A stretch of DNA of 5,105 nucleotides from Legionellales bacterium UBA5158 (lineage in GTDB: Bacteria > Pseudomonadota > Gammaproteobacteria > DSM-16500): positions 1-5,105 of the forward strand of contig DHXK01000223.1 in NCBI GenBank assembly GCA_002413665.1, given 5' to 3'. Below, one piece after another: positions 1 to 5,105 of the stretch (the first letter of the stretch is position 1; every line of letters begins with the position of its first letter). The position numbers were made by a program, and so were the translations under genes. The notes below the pieces were generated by a model. It ran no database searches and was not told where the DNA came from. It saw nothing but the letters and a program-made list of their open reading frames with translations.

Positions 1-81
1 CAAAAAATGTGGGTAATTGAAAGAATCACCGAACGCTTACCTTCATATAATGTATTTGGCGATTTACAATTTCTGGCTTGA
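1..81 (+). CDS. Possible C-terminal end of an upstream gene (partial, unidentified)
   Basis: Frame 1 is open from the first base of the window to a TGA at 79-81, giving 26 residues that end in FGDLQFLA. The composition is protein-like (mixed charged, aromatic and aliphatic residues), which fits the tail of a gene that starts outside the window. An internal ATG at 7-9 has no visible ribosome binding site, so an independent short gene is less likely. No family can be recognised from so short a piece, and no clear terminator hairpin follows it. It could equally be a chance open frame. Confidence 0.35.
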   Translation, partial: QKMWVIERITERLPSYNVFGDLQFLA

Positions 82-608
82 GTGCGATGCAATATTTTAG
101 AGCCCGTTGATTCAATATTTTCACGGACTTTAATTTGTGAAATATGTATCTTGTTGTTAAGTTCTTTTCGGTGAATATGGTGTGTCACTGGCGACTTAGT
201 ATTATGGCTCAACATGGACAATTCCTTGTCAGTAGACGGTTCTTAAGCGCTGCAGATTATCCTCTATTTAAGCTCGCCGATAAATTTTTGTCGATTTTGT
301 AACTCCTTGATTTATAAGGGGCTAAAAACTGGTGCTTCAGAGCTGAGAGTTTGGCGGTTTATATAAATTACTTTTTGTTATACCAAATCGTGAAGAGAAT
401 TTTTGGCAAATACAGTTTTTCTCTTCATTACTGGCTTGTGTTCCGGTTAAAAATAAAAAATTTATTATTCCCAAAAAGCCTATGAGTACAGGGGATTGAT
501 TCCATGTGAATGTCATTCAAAATATCCAATTCTTTAAGTAAGCATATTAAGTTCAATTTATGATTGATTTGAGTTTATTATTCTCGTTAAGTTTGTACGG
601 AGTTCACC
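82..608. other. Gene-poor AT-rich stretch upstream of the sulfatase operon
   Basis: No convincing gene is visible here. Two short open frames occur: an ATG-started one of 52 codons at 144-302, and a start-less one of 50 codons at 347-499. Neither has a good Shine-Dalgarno sequence or a recognisable motif. A 9-bp inverted repeat pairs 391-399 with 419-427 across a 19-nt loop but has no T run after it. CAATATTTT occurs twice, at 90-98 and 113-121. The stretch could be a decayed gene or a long regulatory spacer; the sequence alone does not decide. Confidence 0.5.
507..519. promoter_or_regulatory. Small perfect palindrome, possible operator
   Basis: TGAATG and CATTCA flank a single T, giving a perfect 6-1-6 inverted repeat. 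It lies about 90 bp upstream of the predicted -35 box of the sulfatase promoter, where an activator or repressor dimer could bind. No known regulator consensus is recognised. A palindrome this short can occur by chance in about 600 bp of AT-rich DNA. Confidence 0.15.
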
Positions 609-637
609 TTGAGCCGGGGTGCATTTTCTATTATGAT
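609..637 (+). promoter_or_regulatory. Predicted sigma-70 promoter of the sulfatase-porin operon
   Basis: TTGAGC at 609-614 (four of six matches to the -35 consensus) is followed after exactly 17 bp by TATGAT at 632-637 (five of six matches to the -10 consensus). Transcription would begin near 644, leaving a leader of about 100 nt before the preferred ATG at 746. It is the best-spaced promoter-like pair I found by eye upstream of the operon, although AT-rich DNA yields false -10 boxes easily. Confidence 0.5.
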
Positions 638-736
638 TCTATATTCATTGTAAAAATAGTCTTACTCTACTCATTAAAGATCTAATATTACTAGGCTCGA
701 ATGATTTCAAGTCAACTGATGTTAACATCAACGCAT

Positions 737-740
737 GGAG
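737..740 (+). promoter_or_regulatory. Ribosome binding site that decides the sulfatase start
   Basis: GGAG lies five bases before the ATG at 746. The earlier in-frame ATG at 701 has only a weak AGG-type sequence upstream. The 746 start also gives a protein that begins with a normal signal peptide (MKKL plus a hydrophobic run). The 701 start would put 15 extra polar residues ahead of it. The later start is therefore preferred. Confidence 0.65.
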
Positions 741-745
741 CTCGC

Positions 746-2449
746 ATGAAAAAACTAATGATTAGTTTAATCAGTTTTGGCATCTTAAGTCATAGTATTA
801 TGGTTTTAAGCACGCCGCAGGTCAAAGCGACAAAACCGCCCTATAATATTATTCTTATTATTAGTGATCAAGAAACTAATCATTTATCTCAGGCAGATGG
901 ATATCAGCTACCCGCACGACGAATGCTTAAAGAGCACGGTGTGGCATTTGAAAATCATTACACCGCAGCCGCTATGTGTTCGCCTTCAAGGGCCACTTTT
1001 CTAACGGGCGTGCCACCACAAAAAAACGGTGTTTATGATCAAATGGAATATAGTTTTGTTTCTGATCTTAATACAAAATGGCCTACAATTGGTTCGGTAT
1101 TAAAAAAATTGGGTTACCGAACAGTTTATTTTGGCAAGCTAGAAATGTCGAAAGCGCTATTAGAAGATAAAAATACTATCAATTATAGTAACCTGGCTAA
1201 ATCTTATGGCTTTGATGCATTTAATCCCAATGGAGATGTTAATAGTTCGCCCCAAGAAGGTTACAGTGCGGACAGTTATACTGCAGGTGAGGCCATACAA
1301 TGGTTAAGAAAAAACGCTCATGTCACAAAAACAAATGCCCAACCTTTTTTTCTTGTTGTAAGTTTGTTGAATCCCCACGATATCATGTATGGAGATGCAA
1401 ACTTGCCCGGCATGCCACGTGTACAACTACCGCTTGCTCCTGTTATCTTGCCTCCCCCCGCCAATAGTTTATATGCAAAAAAATGGAAATTTTCTCTTTC
1501 TCCTACGTTACAAGAATCGCTAGTTACGCGCGGTACCCCAAATGCATTAAATGAATATCAAAAAGGTTGGACTGCTAGCTTAGGTAAAATTCCTGCCACT
1601 CGAACAGATATGTGGCATTATTACTATAATTATTATTTAAATGCTTTACGGGATAATGATAATAGTTTAGGACAGATCGTTAAGACGATTAATGAAATGA
1701 ATTTATGGCAAAACACAGTTATCATTTCAACAGCCGATCATGGTGAGATGGGCGGAGCGCATGGTGGATTACGGGGTAAAGGACCAATGGCCTATGAAGA
1801 AAACGCCCATATTCCCCTAATTATTGATCATCCTACAGGATTTCATGGAACAAAAAATATTGCGTTAACAAGCCATTTGGATTTATTACCAACCATAGTT
1901 GGATTGACAAATTTGCCAGTCACCGAACGTCAAAAAGTCACGCAAAGATTTGCTGGTAAAGATTTCTCTAATCTCGTTACCATAAAAAAAATGCCTGATT
2001 TGCATGCAATTAGGCCTGCCGTTTTGTTTAATTACGTAGGTATTTCAACCATTGATGGTCAGTATCTAAGTAATATGTTGAAAGCCTCATTTACTCATCA
2101 TAATTTACCTTCGCTATCAGAAGTCGATATGAATAAGCGCGGATTCTTATCATTTATATTTGATGGTCGCTATAAGTATGCTCGCTTTTATGCTCCTAAC
2201 GCTTTTAATACGCCAGAAAGCATGGATGAAATTTTTAAATATAATGACGTGCAATTATTTGACTTAAAGACAGATCCAAATGAAACAGAAAACTTAGCGT
2301 TGGCCCCTGAAAAAAATAAAGATTTGATTCTGCGTATGAATCATCTTTTAAATACAATGATTGAAAATGAGGTAGGCACGAACACTGGCAATTTCCTGCC
2401 ATCTACTATTCAATCTAATGTGCACTCTGTGACGTTTAATCAAAAGTAG
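746..2449 (+). CDS. Exported Cys-type sulfatase (alkaline phosphatase superfamily)
   Basis: Hydrolase for a sulfate ester or related substrate, which cannot be named from sequence. Numbering is from the ATG at 746 (567 aa, a normal family length). Residues 1-28 look like a signal peptide ending VKA, so the enzyme should act in the periplasm or outside. Metal-binding Asp41-Gln42 sit in an IISDQE strand. The signature CSPSRATFLTG starts at Cys78, the residue converted to formylglycine, with Arg82. Further active-site candidates are Lys131, His211 in NPHD, Asp331-His332 in ADHGE, and Lys345 in GKG. The C-terminus has the usual QLFDLKTDPNE motif at about 503-513. The DQ plus DH ligand pattern recalls choline sulfatases and phosphonate monoester hydrolases more than human-type arylsulfatases. 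Oddity: the usual GKWH motif reads GKLE here, so its His is replaced by Glu133. It is the first gene of an operon with the porin-like gene nine bases downstream. No formylglycine-generating enzyme is in the window. The family assignment is firm; the substrate is unknown. Confidence 0.93.
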   Translation: MKKLMISLISFGILSHSIMVLSTPQVKATKPPYNIILIISDQETNHLSQADGYQLPARRMLKEHGVAFENHYTAAAMCSPSRATFLTGVPPQKNGVYDQMEYSFVSDLNTKWPTIGSVLKKLGYRTVYFGKLEMSKALLEDKNTINYSNLAKSYGFDAFNPNGDVNSSPQEGYSADSYTAGEAIQWLRKNAHVTKTNAQPFFLVVSLLNPHDIMYGDANLPGMPRVQLPLAPVILPPPANSLYAKKWKFSLSPTLQESLVTRGTPNALNEYQKGWTASLGKIPATRTDMWHYYYNYYLNALRDNDNSLGQIVKTINEMNLWQNTVIISTADHGEMGGAHGGLRGKGPMAYEENAHIPLIIDHPTGFHGTKNIALTSHLDLLPTIVGLTNLPVTERQKVTQRFAGKDFSNLVTIKKMPDLHAIRPAVLFNYVGISTIDGQYLSNMLKASFTHHNLPSLSEVDMNKRGFLSFIFDGRYKYARFYAPNAFNTPESMDEIFKYNDVQLFDLKTDPNETENLALAPEKNKDLILRMNHLLNTMIENEVGTNTGNFLPSTIQSNVHSVTFNQK

Positions 2450-2451
2450 GA
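2448..2451 (+). promoter_or_regulatory. Ribosome binding site overlapping the sulfatase stop codon
   Basis: AGGA at 2448-2451 begins inside the TAG stop (2447-2449) of the sulfatase and lies seven bases before the ATG at 2459. Ribosomes finishing the sulfatase would therefore sit on the initiation site of the next gene. This is the usual arrangement for translational coupling within an operon. Confidence 0.7.
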
Positions 2452-2458
2452 TTTAGAA

Positions 2459-3697
2459 ATGTTTCGTAATTGTTTATATTATTTTAGCTTGATAATATTT
2501 TTATTTATTTCATTAAATATATTTGCAGATACAGGTAAAACGACAAAAGATTTATGGGCAGATCGGGTTAAAGTTGGTGGCAGTGTTTCGTTAGCAGGAT
2601 TAGCTGCAAACCAAGCACCCACTACCATCGGTATTCAAGGACATGATGGCAATACAAGCAATTTAATTTTAAATTACTCTGATCTTAATTTTACAGCTAT
2701 ATTATTAGAATGGATGACTGCATATACTGATATTGCGTACGCTCAACAAGCACCGGCATTTATTCATGACCAGCCTGGAAATGGCAATGTACTTTTCCTT
2801 CAAGAAGCTTACTTGAAATTGGGTACATCGAAAACTTCTCCTTATTACCTTAAAGCAGGTTTAATCAATTTGCCTTTTGGAGGGTTAAACTACTCTTCTA
2901 ATATGGAAAGCTTTATTCAATTATTGTCATTGAATGGTCCTCCGACTTTACAGGTTGGTGTTGAACAAGAACAAGGTATAAATGGGTCTGTGTATGTCTT
3001 TACAAAAGATAAGTTAGTTACTGATACCGATAGCACCAATGTACGTGATTATGGGATGGCAATAAGTTATATACATAAATCATCCGAAGTAGGTTATCGA
3101 GTCGGCGCAGGTTTAATTTCGAACCTCTTAAGCAATTTTTTTATTGGTAACACAACGGCCAATAATAGTAATTTACATCAAGGGCGTTATGTTCATCATG
3201 TTCCAGGGTTAAATTTGCAAGCTTTGTTTAATTATTATCGTTTTGACGGGGGATTGCGTTTCATTGGGGCATTAGAACCTGCATCTGTGAATGATGTTCC
3301 TTTCACGACAGATGGAGGTAGCCATTTAATCGGTGCAAAACTGGCAGGATGGAGTGCTGTTTTAGGCTACACGTTTGATATCTTTGACTATACCAGTCGT
3401 TTAGTGGGTGGCTATGAAGGAACTAGTCAAGCTGCCGCTGTCGGTACCGCATCAGGCGCGGAGAACTTTAATTCAAAATCTGCAGTGAGTGTTTATAACA
3501 CTAACCCGAAAGTTAATAATTACGCTGTCATTGGGTTACCAAAAAGTAGAATCTTTGCCATGTATAAACTGCATGTGAATAAATTTGCGGCGGTAAGTTT
3601 AGAAATAGATGATTATCTCAGTTATTCGACAAGTAATGGCGGGACTGGTAAGAATGCTCTAATGACTATGTTGCAGATTGGTGTCCAATATGGCTAA
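2459..3697 (+). CDS. Outer-membrane beta-barrel porin-like protein (LbtU/DUF3573-like)
   Basis: Predicted outer-membrane channel or receptor of 412 aa. Residues 1-23 form a strongly hydrophobic signal peptide ending IFA before Asp24. The mature part is rich in Gly, Asn, Ser, Thr and aromatic residues, with repeated alternating polar/hydrophobic stretches typical of transmembrane beta-strands, and it contains no cysteine. The stretch around 114-141 (QEAYLKLG, SPYYLKAG, LPFG) and the start of the mature protein (DRVKVGGSVSL, 35-45) resemble what I recall of the LbtU siderophore-porin and DUF3573 families of Legionella and relatives. That match is from memory and not from a search. No TonB box or plug domain is apparent. 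The chain ends VQYG instead of in the usual terminal Phe, a small departure from the classic barrel signal. It follows the sulfatase by nine bases with coupled translation, so a role in moving the sulfatase's substrate or product is plausible. Barrel nature is likely; cargo is unknown. Confidence 0.75.
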   Translation: MFRNCLYYFSLIIFLFISLNIFADTGKTTKDLWADRVKVGGSVSLAGLAANQAPTTIGIQGHDGNTSNLILNYSDLNFTAILLEWMTAYTDIAYAQQAPAFIHDQPGNGNVLFLQEAYLKLGTSKTSPYYLKAGLINLPFGGLNYSSNMESFIQLLSLNGPPTLQVGVEQEQGINGSVYVFTKDKLVTDTDSTNVRDYGMAISYIHKSSEVGYRVGAGLISNLLSNFFIGNTTANNSNLHQGRYVHHVPGLNLQALFNYYRFDGGLRFIGALEPASVNDVPFTTDGGSHLIGAKLAGWSAVLGYTFDIFDYTSRLVGGYEGTSQAAAVGTASGAENFNSKSAVSVYNTNPKVNNYAVIGLPKSRIFAMYKLHVNKFAAVSLEIDDYLSYSTSNGGTGKNALMTMLQIGVQYG

Positions 3698-3763
3698 TGT
3701 AAATTAAAGATTCGTATTTTCCTTTTTGTAATTGGAAATTTTTTATATTAAACGGCGAGTAAC
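3698..3763. other. Intergenic spacer with a weak hairpin after the porin-like gene
   Basis: This short spacer follows the porin-like gene. TTTCC at 3718-3722 can pair with GGAAA at 3734-3738 and is followed by six T (3739-3744). A five-bp, AT-rich stem is too weak to count as a confident terminator, but it might add to the strong hairpin just downstream. Confidence 0.25.
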
Positions 3764-3805
3764 CTAAGCTAAATGGTGTACAACCATTTAGCTTAGACAT
3801 TTTTT
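3764..3805 (+). terminator. Strong intrinsic terminator between convergent genes
   Basis: The 14-base arm CTAAGCTAAATGGT (3764-3777) pairs perfectly with 3783-3796 around a GTACA loop. Six T (3800-3805) follow three bases later on the plus strand. It ends the sulfatase-porin operon. The T run extends into the stop codon of the minus-strand hydrolase (3804-3806). In the minus direction the stem starts about eight bases after that stop codon but is not followed by a clear T run, so termination there would be weaker or would rely on the stem alone. Confidence 0.85.
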
Positions 3806-4823
3806 ACGGGACAAGCTTGCTTGTAACATCACCTTGTAAGTTAATTTTAGTGGGGTCTATTGATAAAAGTGGAGCACCTTCATTAAAGTTAATTTTATTT
3901 AAGTCTATCCAAATGATATTCGGTGCGGTCGTGGAATTAAAATAATAAATATTATTTGTTATATCGGCAACAGAGACCCATCGTGTTGCCCAGGCATCTT
4001 CTGTCTTGTTACCAGAAGTATCTACAGCGCCAAAAGGCGTCATTGTAGTGCGTATTACTGATAGCACGTTCGCAATTGCCTCTAAATTATTGTTAGAGGA
4101 AGGCGATGTTTTTAAATATGCAGCTGCTCGGACGAAACGACTTAAAGGATCAGGGTCACCGGGTAATGGCAATTTTCCACCAAACCCTTGATAACGCTTT
4201 AAGTTAGATAATTGTATATTGTAAGCAGGTTCATTAGTCATAACCTGGTATTGGCTACCATGATATATTTTCATCTTACCTTTTATAAATTCAATGATTG
4301 CTGAATCACCTGAGCGATCTTCTAATGCTAAATGTAATGGCCAAGTTTTATTATTTATTTTAGTCGCTATGACTTGTAAGTCTTTGATACCTTCAAGAGC
4401 TTCATTGACAGTTGCATAATGGTCTAAAACATACTGGGCCCACATTCCATTCGAAATTTTTGGTTTAGTTTTGTCAATATTTGGGTATTCCGTCCCTGAT
4501 AAATAAAGTAAATGAACCGCAAGTCCTTTTTCATTAATACCATCTGTTGCGGTAGAGGTATGAAACGCGGTAACGACAAGATTGCCGAATCGGGTATTCC
4601 AAGTGAGGGAATTTTTTCCTGTTTCGCCATTATGTTGACTACCGCGCGGATTAGTAACAAGCAGTGGCGTATCTGATATGTATAAATCAACAGTTCGAGC
4701 GACAACTTTATTGCTACCTTTGTCATTTGAAAATACGGTTGTGCAACTGTAACTTATAGTGGTATTCATAACCAAAATGGCCATAAGAGAAGATTGTAAT
4801 AATCCTTTTGAAAGTAATTTCAT
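3804..4823 (-). CDS. Secreted choloylglycine hydrolase / penicillin V acylase family enzyme
   Basis: N-terminal-nucleophile hydrolase of linear amides (339 aa). Family members cleave conjugated bile salts, penicillin V or, in some Gram-negative enzymes, acyl-homoserine lactones; the substrate here cannot be told. Residues 1-26 form a signal peptide ending SYS, so cleavage exposes Cys27, the expected catalytic nucleophile. With Cys27 equated to Cys2 of characterised enzymes, Arg43 and Asp46 fall exactly where Arg18 and Asp21 are expected. Asn197 in MTNEP matches the conserved Asn175 motif, and SRFVRAA (228-234) carries the conserved Arg. The GLAVHLLYL stretch (100-108) and the signal peptide fit the Gram-negative branch. 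SYSC is not a proper lipobox, so a lipoprotein is less likely. The start is supported by AGGAA six bases upstream (4830-4834). The gene is convergent with the sulfatase operon and forms its own transcription unit. Family assignment is strong; specificity is open. Confidence 0.92.
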   Translation of the reverse strand: MKLLSKGLLQSSLMAILVMNTTISYSCTTVFSNDKGSNKVVARTVDLYISDTPLLVTNPRGSQHNGETGKNSLTWNTRFGNLVVTAFHTSTATDGINEKGLAVHLLYLSGTEYPNIDKTKPKISNGMWAQYVLDHYATVNEALEGIKDLQVIATKINNKTWPLHLALEDRSGDSAIIEFIKGKMKIYHGSQYQVMTNEPAYNIQLSNLKRYQGFGGKLPLPGDPDPLSRFVRAAAYLKTSPSSNNNLEAIANVLSVIRTTMTPFGAVDTSGNKTEDAWATRWVSVADITNNIYYFNSTTAPNIIWIDLNKINFNEGAPLLSIDPTKINLQGDVTSKLVP

Positions 4824-4845
4824 TACCCGTTCCTTATAATATAAA

Positions 4846-4851
4846 ATTATA
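4846..4851 (-). promoter_or_regulatory. Possible -10 box of the hydrolase gene
   Basis: Read on the minus strand, this is a perfect TATAAT, 22 bases before the ATG. It would place transcription start near 4839 and give a leader of only about 16 nt that still includes the AGGAA ribosome binding site. No good -35 box lies at 16-18 bp; the nearest candidate is a TTACCC-like sequence at about 19 bp. The region is so AT-rich that other -10 positions are possible. Confidence 0.35.
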
Positions 4852-4970
4852 ATATTAACATATTTATTATGGGTAAGCGTTTAGACTTTCGAGATGAGAT
4901 GGAGTAAAAATATATTAACGATAGGGTTAACTTTAACGGAATTTAGTGATAAATCTCAACTTTTTAAAAG

Positions 4971-4995
4971 AATATTTTTTGTTCGAAAAAATATT
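4971..4995. repeat. AT-only inverted repeat
   Basis: AATATTTTTT (4971-4980) and AAAAAATATT (4986-4995) form a perfect 10-bp stem around a GTTCG loop. The stem contains no GC pair, so as RNA it would be weak. It could be a poor terminator for transcription from either side, or a binding site for an AT-preferring protein. Chance formation in this very AT-rich stretch is also possible. Confidence 0.35.
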
Positions 4996-5096
4996 TTATG
5001 CTAGAAAAAAACCAAATACTACCGTCTAAAATTATATATCATCCAAACCATGTCAGATTAAATAAATTTATCATGAAAACGAGAGCATAAAATTCC

Positions 5097-5102
5097 AGGG
5101 GG
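5097..5102 (+). promoter_or_regulatory. Possible ribosome binding site of a gene starting beyond the window
   Basis: AGGGGG at 5097-5102 is a purine-rich block close to the Shine-Dalgarno consensus, and the window ends three bases later. A plus-strand gene could start within about 5-10 bases past it, beyond the right edge. There is no start codon in view to confirm this. Confidence 0.2.
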
Positions 5103-5105
5103 TAT

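Noticed and set aside
144..302. 52-codon open frame starting with ATG upstream of the operon
   Set aside because: There is no ribosome binding site, no family resemblance and ordinary length for chance; kept only as part of the gene-poor region.
391..427. 9-bp inverted repeat TGAAGAGAA / TTCTCTTCA considered as a terminator
   Set aside because: The loop is 19 nt and no T run follows on either strand.
461..583. 10-bp direct repeat TTTATTATTC at 461-470 and 574-583
   Set aside because: It is a low-complexity AT-rich word with only two copies, expected by chance.
701..745. N-terminal extension of the sulfatase from the ATG at 701
   Set aside because: It has a weak ribosome binding site and puts 15 polar residues before an otherwise normal signal peptide. 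The ATG at 746 has GGAG at good spacing.
4006..4191. 61-codon plus-strand open frame inside the hydrolase gene
   Set aside because: It lies antisense within a well-supported gene and shows no ribosome binding site or recognisable motif; it is a shadow frame.
4424..4726. 100-codon minus-strand open frame overlapping the hydrolase gene
   Set aside because: It overlaps the hydrolase in another frame, where all the catalytic motifs are in the main frame; it is a shadow.
4743..4754. Lipobox at the end of the hydrolase signal peptide
   Set aside because: The residues before Cys27 are Ser-Tyr-Ser, which lack the Leu/Val/Ile at -3 expected of a lipobox. Cys27 is better explained as the Ntn nucleophile.

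Overview
The window looks like chromosomal DNA of an AT-rich Gram-negative bacterium. Two of its three full genes encode exported proteins of Gram-negative type: an outer-membrane beta-barrel and a choloylglycine-hydrolase-family enzyme of the Gram-negative branch. The third is a secreted sulfatase. Low GC together with an LbtU/DUF3573-like barrel suggests a gammaproteobacterium of the Legionellales. That placement rests on remembered family traits and not on a search.

Layout. Bases 1-81 are an open frame that may be the C-terminal end of an upstream gene. Bases 82-745 hold no convincing gene. They contain a good sigma-70-like promoter (609-637), a small palindrome and two short open frames. 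A two-gene plus-strand operon follows. First is an exported Cys-type sulfatase (746-2449). The second is an outer-membrane porin-like protein (2459-3697), whose ribosome binding site overlaps the sulfatase stop codon. Bases 3698-3803 carry a perfect 14-bp hairpin with a T run, which is the operon's terminator and lies between convergent genes. The minus-strand gene 3804-4823 encodes a secreted Ntn-hydrolase of the choloylglycine hydrolase / penicillin V acylase family. Bases 4824-5105 are AT-rich, with that gene's promoter region, an AT-only hairpin, a doubtful 36-codon frame and a Shine-Dalgarno-like sequence at the right edge.

How the genes may work together. The sulfatase and the barrel are almost certainly co-transcribed and probably translationally coupled. 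A reasonable inference is that the barrel passes a sulfated (or phosphonate-like) compound, or its product, across the outer membrane while the sulfatase acts in the periplasm or outside. The convergent hydrolase is a separate transcription unit. It would cleave a linear amide such as a bile-salt conjugate, penicillin V or an acyl-homoserine lactone. All three products are predicted to be exported, so this is a small cluster of envelope or secreted functions.

No CRISPR array, tRNA, rRNA, insertion sequence or recognisable multi-gene defence or biosynthetic system is visible. The most unusual points are an atypical GK-L-E motif in the sulfatase and its tight pairing with an outer-membrane porin.
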